From the IMG/VR virus record IMGVR_UViG_3300031784_000068, positions 1-41,630 of that record: a DNA stretch of 41,630 nt, one strand, 5' to 3'. Below the pieces are notes generated by a model. That model was not told the origin of the DNA and did not search any database. It worked only from the letters and a program-made list of their open reading frames with translations. Source of the stretch: a virus. The translations under genes were made by a program, and so were the position numbers. Below are positions 35,904 to 41,630 of this stretch, piece after piece (position 1 is the first letter of the stretch; every line of letters begins with the position of its first letter).

Positions 35904-36749
35904 TTAGAATGGTAAATCACCATCAGGTTCGTCACCTGCTTGTGGGTCAACAATTGACATGTTTCCACCACCAACACTCATTTCAGATGCCGCGTCTCCA
36001 TAAACATATTTACCTAAATCAGATGACCATCTTGGAGTTTCTCCACGAGCAATCGCTTCCAAATATTCAACAGGTTTTTTAGAGTAAACATCGGCCCAAG
36101 TAAGTGGGTCTTCAGTCCAAGTTTTAGCAGTTTCCGCGTCTGTGTGAACAGGAGATGGGTCATCGTGCATTACAGTTTGGATAACTGTATAGGTCGCTCC
36201 TTTTGGAGTCTTAGCCTTTGCCAACTCGATAATCAAATCACGACCATTAACAGGGTCAGTAATATCACCTTTAGCTTTCCAAATTGGGATGATTTTGTCA
36301 AGAATACCTTCGTTCTTGTAATTGTGTTTAAATCTCCAAAACTTAACACCATCTGCTTCGTTATCACGGTCAATAACCTTAACGATGTAGAATTTACGTG
36401 GTTTGTAAGATTTAGCAAGTTCCTTATCGGACTCTTTACCTGTTGACATTAATTCGTCGTGAATTTCAGTCAAAGGTGAACGCTCATTATCATTTTTACC
36501 TGGGTCATAGATTTTATTCCATTTACCCTCAACTTGAACCTCGTGGTACCATACCTCTTTAAAAGGTGATGAACCATCAGGTGTTGGTAAAATACGAAGA
36601 CGTTTTTGTCCCGATGTTTCATTTTGCGTTAAAATCGCCGCAAAATATTTTTTCATTCTGTCTTCTTGAGACATTTTGTTAGCTCCGTTTGAGCCACCTT
36701 TCGCTTTTTCATACTGAGCGAGTACAGCATCTAGTGAATTTGTCGCCAT
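35904..36749 (-). CDS. gp32: ssDNA-binding protein, gp32-like
   Basis: A 281-residue protein (T4 gp32 is 301). Shared landmarks are QKRLRILPTPDGSSPFKEVW for the start of the OB fold, FYIVKVIDRDNEADG and KFWRFKHNYKNEGILDKI (T4: ENEGKVFKYRFGKKIWDKI), then IPIWKAKGDITDPVNGRDL. It coats ssDNA at the fork and in recombination. The protein has no Cys, so the T4 zinc site (one His, three Cys) is absent. The C-terminal tail is acidic and ends DEPDGDLPF, like the partner-recruiting tips of bacterial SSBs (DDDIPF). It has its own promoter upstream and a strong terminator downstream, so it forms a single-gene unit. Confidence 0.85.
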   Translation of the reverse strand: MATNSLDAVLAQYEKAKGGSNGANKMSQEDRMKKYFAAILTQNETSGQKRLRILPTPDGSSPFKEVWYHEVQVEGKWNKIYDPGKNDNERSPLTEIHDELMSTGKESDKELAKSYKPRKFYIVKVIDRDNEADGVKFWRFKHNYKNEGILDKIIPIWKAKGDITDPVNGRDLIIELAKAKTPKGATYTVIQTVMHDDPSPVHTDAETAKTWTEDPLTWADVYSKKPVEYLEAIARGETPRWSSDLGKYVYGDAASEMSVGGGNMSIVDPQAGDEPDGDLPF

Positions 36750-36771
36750 GATATATATAAATTATTAGTTA

Positions 36772-36810
36772 ATAAACAAGTATAAGTGTGTCAGCCGTAA
36801 TAGTCAAACA
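36772..36810 (-). promoter_or_regulatory. Promoter of the gp32-like gene
   Basis: On the minus strand TTGACT (36802-36807) and TATACT (36779-36784) are separated by 17 nt, 5/6 matches to each sigma70-type box. The same site also reads as TTTG, a 20-nt spacer and TATACTTG, one mismatch from the Bacteroidota -33/-7 pattern TTTG/TAnnTTTG. Transcription would start near 36772, leaving about 23 nt before the ATG at 36749. It is the best promoter I found. Confidence 0.6.
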
Positions 36811-36814
36811 AAAA

Positions 36815-37498
36815 TTATCTATAAGTGTAAGTATTGGTGTCATCTTCTTCACTATCCAAATTGTTAAAACTGTTTTTTATTCCAGCCTGTGAATAGTTTT
36901 CAACATCATCAGGAGTAATTACATACTCATTCTTACCTGATTTTTCAATATCCTGTAATTTGTCATCAAAAAATTGTGTCAATTTTTGATTAAAAGGACC
37001 TGAATCTAAACTTCTTAATTCTAATTTTTCTTGTGGAGTTTTTTCACGATATTTTTCAATCTTAGTCTCAATACTATTTATTTTATCCATGATTTTATCC
37101 ATCTCAGATAATTTACTTTCAAGGTTTTGTATTTGTGAAAAAAGATTTTGGAAATACTCATTTTGTTTTTCCTCCATATTTTTTTGTGATGTTACAAGTT
37201 CTGTAATATCTAACTCTTCAGTCTCTGAATCTCCTGATGTTTCATCACCAATTTTTTCAACATCTGGGTCAGATTCAACGTCAATAGGTGCTGATGGTTC
37301 AGCCGCGGGTGCTGCAGGTGGTGCACCTGCCTCAGGTGCCGCAGGTAATGCTCCTGCTTCAGGTGTGGGAGGAGGTGTTCCAAGAGCTAAATCATCAGGT
37401 GGTGGTGGAGCATCTTGTTCAAAAATATAATTGTTAATTTTATTATGTTTTTTTAATTCCTCTAATAATTTTTTAGATAAATCCATTTCCTTACCCAT
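36815..37498 (-). CDS. Coiled-coil protein with Pro/Ala-rich linker
   Basis: A 227-residue protein of unknown family. Layout: a short charged amphipathic N-terminus (MDLSKKLLEELKKHNKIN), a Pro/Ala linker (30-70, PPPPDD and repeated PAAPEAGA-like blocks), an acidic stretch (70-100), a heptad-rich coiled coil (about 105-155, FSQIQNLESKLSEMDKIM and further), and an acidic C-terminus. This layout suggests a scaffold or core protein, or a tail linker; it cannot be an enzyme by what is visible. It overlaps the preceding small gene by 8 nt. The upstream neighbour is the 1289-residue hub-like protein. Confidence 0.6.
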   Translation of the reverse strand: MGKEMDLSKKLLEELKKHNKINNYIFEQDAPPPPDDLALGTPPPTPEAGALPAAPEAGAPPAAPAAEPSAPIDVESDPDVEKIGDETSGDSETEELDITELVTSQKNMEEKQNEYFQNLFSQIQNLESKLSEMDKIMDKINSIETKIEKYREKTPQEKLELRSLDSGPFNQKLTQFFDDKLQDIEKSGKNEYVITPDDVENYSQAGIKNSFNNLDSEEDDTNTYTYR

Positions 37499-37715
37499 TT
37501 AAAAGTTGTTTATATCCCTGTGTTGTTTCAACATTGATTTTTTTATTAATTGTCATTGTATTGTTAACTCTTTCAATTAAACCATCTTTCATTCTAATTG
37601 TGTAACAATCTCCAGTATCTAAGTCACAAACTTCTTTATAACCATTACCCTTATCGGTTTCAGTTATTCTTGTGTTCTTACCAAGGTATCTATCTAAAGC
37701 TTCTTTAGTATTCAT
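37491..37715 (-). CDS. Small hypothetical protein (74 aa)
   Basis: A 74-residue protein (starts MNTKEALDRYLGKNTRITET) with a VCDLDTGDCYTIRMKDG hairpin-like middle and a C-terminus TTQGYKQLLNG. It has no signal peptide or known domain. The two Cys are six residues apart. Its ATG is 30 nt after the hub-like gene, and its end overlaps the coiled-coil gene by 8 nt, so it seems translated with it. Function unknown. Confidence 0.6.
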   Translation of the reverse strand: MNTKEALDRYLGKNTRITETDKGNGYKEVCDLDTGDCYTIRMKDGLIERVNNTMTINKKINVETTQGYKQLLNG

Positions 37716-37745
37716 AATTATTTTTTATATAAATATACTAATAAA

Positions 37746-40700
37746 TTAAAATGTCATAGTAATAGGATATGATTTATAATAATCTGACCTTGTAGTATCT
37801 ATTTGACCATTAGATAAAACAGGTTTTGTAAAAATTGTAATTTGGAATTCATAAACTCCACTAGAACCTGAACCAGTACAGTCCACTTCTTCTAATAAAT
37901 CTTCAGCAGTTATTGTAACTGTTTGTCCATTTGAAGAAATATAATTATTTGAGAACTGTTGTCCAGTCGCCGACCCTTCGGCACAACTCGCAGTAATATT
38001 GTACCCATATTCAACTAAGAATATATTTCTTAACCCATCAACACTAGGATTAACACTAACTGTTAATTCTTCAAACATTGGTGGGTTAGATATTGTATAT
38101 TGATAATCGGAAGTTAAAGGTGGTGTCTGTATGTTATTAGTTAGTGTTGTACCAGTATTTGTTTGAGTACCTCCTGTTGGAGCTGGGTTCAAATTAACAG
38201 GGTTTAAAATAACATAAGCCTTTTTAACTTTTTCCAAAATTGTCGCATACTCACCAGCATTTTTACTTATATATTCATCATAATAAGCGTCCTCTTGTTT
38301 TGATTGTAATGACCAATATTTAATATAAAATTTAGTTAGTTCTTCAACTATAGTAACATCTGTAGCAAAATTTAAATCAGGGTAGAAATTTTTTAAATAA
38401 AGATTCATGAATTCCAAATTATAAGTAATATTTGGGAATTTAACAATTGGTATTAATTCAGTACCAAAGTTTAAACATGTATATTCTTTATTGAACTTAC
38501 TTGGTAAGTCTCCAGCCCATTTTCGTTTTAAATTAACATTAGTTAAATTATTATTGAATAATTTTATATTTCCATTTGAGTCATTAGATATATAAATTAG
38601 GGTAAATAATGCAGCTCTTTTTTGTAAATCATTCCCAACAATAAATCCAACCTCCTCAATTACTCGTGAATATGATAATGTTTTTGATTCACCAGTAATT
38701 TTAATGAAATCATTATACGCTTCGTTTGGTTGACAATTTTCATTATTTTTATTTACAGGGGTTTCATTTATTGAATTTGTTGTTTCGGTATTTTGTTGGG
38801 TAACTGTAGTTGCAGATTTACTCAATTGTTCTTTTTGTCGTTTAATTTCAGAATAGAAATTTTTACCTAATTCCATTTTGATAGACGCTAAAAAGTTTTC
38901 ACTTTGTTTTAATGTAAATATTTTTTGTCTCACTCCCTGAAAAGTGGTTTCAAATGACCCGGGAGAAATAGAATGGTTAACTTCTAATATTAGGTACGGT
39001 CCGTTAAACATCGGTACATTCCTTAATGTAAAATACATTGTTGGTTGTATTGTTGCGTTACCCATAGATTGAACTGTACAAGAATAACTTCTATTTTTAT
39101 ACAGATTAAAAAGACTAACATTTTGAGTTTGTGACTTTTTACCAGATGTTAACTGAGCCAAATTATATTCCATTAATAATGATTCAGATGTTGATTTACC
39201 AACATCTTGAGCCAAATTTAAATTGTGGAACATTTGTTGTCTTTGAATTCCAAAGTCAACCGAGAATCCGACTACTTTATTTGACCTTTCGTCTGTCGAA
39301 GTATTTAATCTAACATTAGGATTGTTTTGAGACCTACCTAATTCAAATCCATCATCACAGTATCCATTATGTTTACTTTCAACTAAAGTATTAGTCGATG
39401 GGTCAGTAGATAATATATTTACAAACTTAGTCGACGTTTCAGAGTAATCCACTTCAGAGTAAGTACCAAACATTAATTGAGCCATCTCTTGGGGTCCTTC
39501 ATTATTCCTTCTATTATAGAAATTGATGTATGAAGGCATTGTAAATGTAACAAAATGGTGGTCTTTAAGAATTTCAGCAATAACTGTATATACAGAAGTT
39601 GCAGGGTCAACATTTGAAATTTTAGTTTTAACTTTAAAAATATCAACTAAAACATCGTCCCCAATATCCCTACTGGCTTTATCTAAAAATAAAAATGATT
39701 CTAAAAATGTATCTTCTGAAAAATTATTTCCTGAAACCCATTTATCGTTCAATACTTTAAACATGTCATAGTATTCAACTTTTAAATCTTCCCCAATTAC
39801 GTTAGTTGAATTAGTTTTGATACTTTCTATTTGTATTTTAGGTAATTCTTTTTGTAATATTAATAATGTATTATTTAAAACATTATTAGTTAAATCTACT
39901 TTTTCAAAGTAATCTGCTAATAGTTCAATTAAAAATTCTTCTCTATTATCATTTGGATTTTTATATTTGTAAGAAGAATATAATTTTATTATTGGAGATA
40001 ACAAAATTATATTATTAGACGTAAACGGTATATCAAAAACAGGAAAGAAGTCTGTTATTGTACTTCCAGATTCTGCGTAATTAATTCCTTCAAAAGTTGA
40101 GAATCCAACATATTCTTGGAGTGTTTTCCACTCGTTTGGATATGCAATTTTAGAAGACGATGTTGTTACGTTATTATTAGGTATTGGTACCGCGTTAGGT
40201 GTTGATACCTGATATGAACCAAAATTTATTGGGTCAACTGTAAATTGTTCTGTATTTATAACCGCACTTAAAAATGAAAGAAAAGTTTTTCTATTATAGT
40301 CGTAAGGATTTGCCCTTTTTAATACCACATCTTTATTTAAAAATTGTGAAATAGTTTGGTTTTTATTAGAAAATTGAGCTTGTTGGACATTTTTAATAAT
40401 GTTTAAATCATCTAATCCACTAACCGAATTTACCTTATTAATTATTTTATACAACATTTGGAAATTGTTGTATTCCGATATCATATTTTTGTTTGCAGTT
40501 TCCTCATTATAATTTTTTTCAGATTTAGAAAAATTTAAAAATTCTTTTTCAAATATGTCCAATTCTTCTTTTGTAAAAACCCCAAATATATCTTCAATTT
40601 TTGAATATCCATTTTGATGTAAGAAAGTAAATTCTTGTTGATTATCCGTTTCTGAATTTATCTTACATAGATACTCATTATAACTTGGTTTAACCATATT

Positions 40701-41615
40701 AGTAGGGTCAAAATATCCAAAATGTGGATTTGACCAATCTAATCTAATAGACCCATTATAAGTTCCTGGTACATCATAATTTTTTTGTAAATCGTTTGTT
40801 TGTGAATTAAAAAATTCATAAAATAATTGATTTACAGGTGAACCAAAAGATGGGGTAACGTAGAATGTATCATCATTTTTTAAAGTGTTTTTTAATAGAC
40901 AAGAATAGTTAGAAATTGTTAAATATAATGCCGGGTCATATGTACTCTCACTACTACTTATTTTTGTAGATATTGGTGATAATATCTTTAATGTACCATC
41001 ATTTCTATAATAAGAAAAAGATTGACTTACTGTTGAGTATTGGGTAACTAAATCAAAACCATTATAAAAGTAATTAAAGTCATTAATTACTTTAGGATAA
41101 AACCCAACAGAAACATCTTCATATGTAATATTAGGTATTGAAGTTGTATCAACTTTTTTTAAAGTTATATCAAAATTTATAGTTGTTGATGTGATTTGAT
41201 AATTTCTTGAAATGTCCGAATTAATTGGGTCATAATTTGTTTGGTAATTAAAGGGTACCCAACATTTATCTAAAATATCAACATTATTATTTACATAGTT
41301 TTTATATCTATACCATATAGAACCATATTTTAAAATCCATGCATATGGTATTTTATGAAGAGCCCCAAATTTTCTAAATGTTGATGCAATGTAATCTAAT
41401 TCTGTAAAATTTTTATTTGGAGTACTATTACCATTATTTGGTTGATAGTCTTTAAATCTTTGACTCAAAGTTGCCAATGGTAAACTATTTAACAACAAAT
41501 AAGCGGCCTCAGTATACGGATACGGAGCTCCTGATTTTTCATTATTAACACCATTTTGTATAGCATTTACAAAAAACGGAGTGTTAAAAATTGAAGTACA
41601 CTGAGCTTGTGTCAT
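37746..41615 (-). CDS. Large virion protein with tail-hub-like (gp27/gpD-type) section
   Basis: A 1289-residue structural protein. The N-terminal 120 residues (with TPFFVNAIQNGVNNEK and AAYLLLNSLPLATLSQRFK) look helical and conserved. Residues 843-902 carry SYSCTVQSMGNATIQPTMYF followed by NGPYLILEVNHSISPGSFET, which resembles the closing barrel of tail-hub proteins of the gp27/late control gene D/XkdQ type ('G.p.i..g..v.l....G.Y.v..v.H'). After a Thr/Gln-rich stretch a Ser/Thr-Gly region leads to a C-terminal beta domain (1160-1289). I infer a hub or hub-adjacent protein, with the match made by eye. The start ATG is 15 nt from the right edge, so the promoter is not visible. Confidence 0.5.
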   Translation of the reverse strand: MTQAQCTSIFNTPFFVNAIQNGVNNEKSGAPYPYTEAAYLLLNSLPLATLSQRFKDYQPNNGNSTPNKNFTELDYIASTFRKFGALHKIPYAWILKYGSIWYRYKNYVNNNVDILDKCWVPFNYQTNYDPINSDISRNYQITSTTINFDITLKKVDTTSIPNITYEDVSVGFYPKVINDFNYFYNGFDLVTQYSTVSQSFSYYRNDGTLKILSPISTKISSSESTYDPALYLTISNYSCLLKNTLKNDDTFYVTPSFGSPVNQLFYEFFNSQTNDLQKNYDVPGTYNGSIRLDWSNPHFGYFDPTNMVKPSYNEYLCKINSETDNQQEFTFLHQNGYSKIEDIFGVFTKEELDIFEKEFLNFSKSEKNYNEETANKNMISEYNNFQMLYKIINKVNSVSGLDDLNIIKNVQQAQFSNKNQTISQFLNKDVVLKRANPYDYNRKTFLSFLSAVINTEQFTVDPINFGSYQVSTPNAVPIPNNNVTTSSSKIAYPNEWKTLQEYVGFSTFEGINYAESGSTITDFFPVFDIPFTSNNIILLSPIIKLYSSYKYKNPNDNREEFLIELLADYFEKVDLTNNVLNNTLLILQKELPKIQIESIKTNSTNVIGEDLKVEYYDMFKVLNDKWVSGNNFSEDTFLESFLFLDKASRDIGDDVLVDIFKVKTKISNVDPATSVYTVIAEILKDHHFVTFTMPSYINFYNRRNNEGPQEMAQLMFGTYSEVDYSETSTKFVNILSTDPSTNTLVESKHNGYCDDGFELGRSQNNPNVRLNTSTDERSNKVVGFSVDFGIQRQQMFHNLNLAQDVGKSTSESLLMEYNLAQLTSGKKSQTQNVSLFNLYKNRSYSCTVQSMGNATIQPTMYFTLRNVPMFNGPYLILEVNHSISPGSFETTFQGVRQKIFTLKQSENFLASIKMELGKNFYSEIKRQKEQLSKSATTVTQQNTETTNSINETPVNKNNENCQPNEAYNDFIKITGESKTLSYSRVIEEVGFIVGNDLQKRAALFTLIYISNDSNGNIKLFNNNLTNVNLKRKWAGDLPSKFNKEYTCLNFGTELIPIVKFPNITYNLEFMNLYLKNFYPDLNFATDVTIVEELTKFYIKYWSLQSKQEDAYYDEYISKNAGEYATILEKVKKAYVILNPVNLNPAPTGGTQTNTGTTLTNNIQTPPLTSDYQYTISNPPMFEELTVSVNPSVDGLRNIFLVEYGYNITASCAEGSATGQQFSNNYISSNGQTVTITAEDLLEEVDCTGSGSSGVYEFQITIFTKPVLSNGQIDTTRSDYYKSYPITMTF

Positions 41616-41630
41616 TAAATTATTATAACT

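Noticed and set aside
37728-37735. TATAAATA, the T4 late-promoter box
   Set aside because: It is on the plus strand while all genes around it are on the minus strand, and such strings are expected by chance in AT-rich spacers. I found no clear copy on the coding strand before the structural genes.

Overview
The window looks like part of the genome of a large, AT-rich, T4-like contractile-tailed phage (myovirus), probably infecting a Bacteroidota (flavobacterium-like) host. The contractile tail is supported by clear gp25 and gp6 baseplate-wedge proteins. The T4-type lineage is supported by a gp32-like ssDNA-binding protein, a UvsX-like recombinase, a gp41/DnaB-like helicase, an RNase H/FEN nuclease and a class Ia ribonucleotide reductase. 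The host guess is inference. It rests on SprB-type repeats (known from gliding adhesins of Bacteroidota), A/T-rich leaders mostly without a Shine-Dalgarno, a promoter that also fits the Bacteroidota consensus, and a tail-fibre C-terminus of a style common in flavobacterial phages.

Layout: all genes but one lie on the minus strand and are packed head to tail, so transcription runs from right to left. (1) 41.6-36.8 kb: a 1289-residue protein with a tail-hub-like section, then a small protein and a Pro/Ala-rich coiled-coil protein. (2) 36.8-27.5 kb: replication, recombination and nucleotide metabolism, in the order gp32-like, UvsX-like, RNase H-like, an unknown, helicase, nrdB, nrdA, a flavodoxin-fold oxidoreductase and a tiny ORF. 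This block holds the three clearest minus-strand terminators and one good promoter. (3) 27.5-12.1 kb: the baseplate, in the order gp25, gp6, a 1794-residue protein with a strongly hydrophobic segment, four unrecognised or PKD-containing structural proteins, and a 1014-residue protein with a P2 gpI-like motif. (4) 12.1-1.2 kb: adhesins and tail fibres, comprising an SprB-repeat protein, three proteins with Pro/Thr-rich linkers (one with a large leucine-rich-repeat domain), a tail fibre and a tail-collar-like protein. (5) 1.2-0.6 kb: a RuvC-like nuclease closes the run. (6) At the left edge the end of another Pro/Thr-linker protein arrives on the plus strand, and a hairpin with A/T tracts on both sides separates the convergent units.

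The replication block supplies deoxynucleotides (NrdAB), duplex unwinding (helicase), strand protection (gp32-like), primer removal (RNase H) and recombination (UvsX, with the RuvC-like nuclease for branched DNA). The baseplate block builds the wedges and hub, and the distal block supplies receptor-binding parts. The most unusual part is the adhesin block: domains typical of host surface proteins (SprB repeats, LRRs, PKD-like folds) sit on Pro/Thr linkers encoded by short tandem DNA repeats. The giant membrane-segment protein directly after gp6 is the second. No gene-free stretch exceeds 300 bases, and I saw no tRNA, CRISPR array, integrase or insertion sequence.
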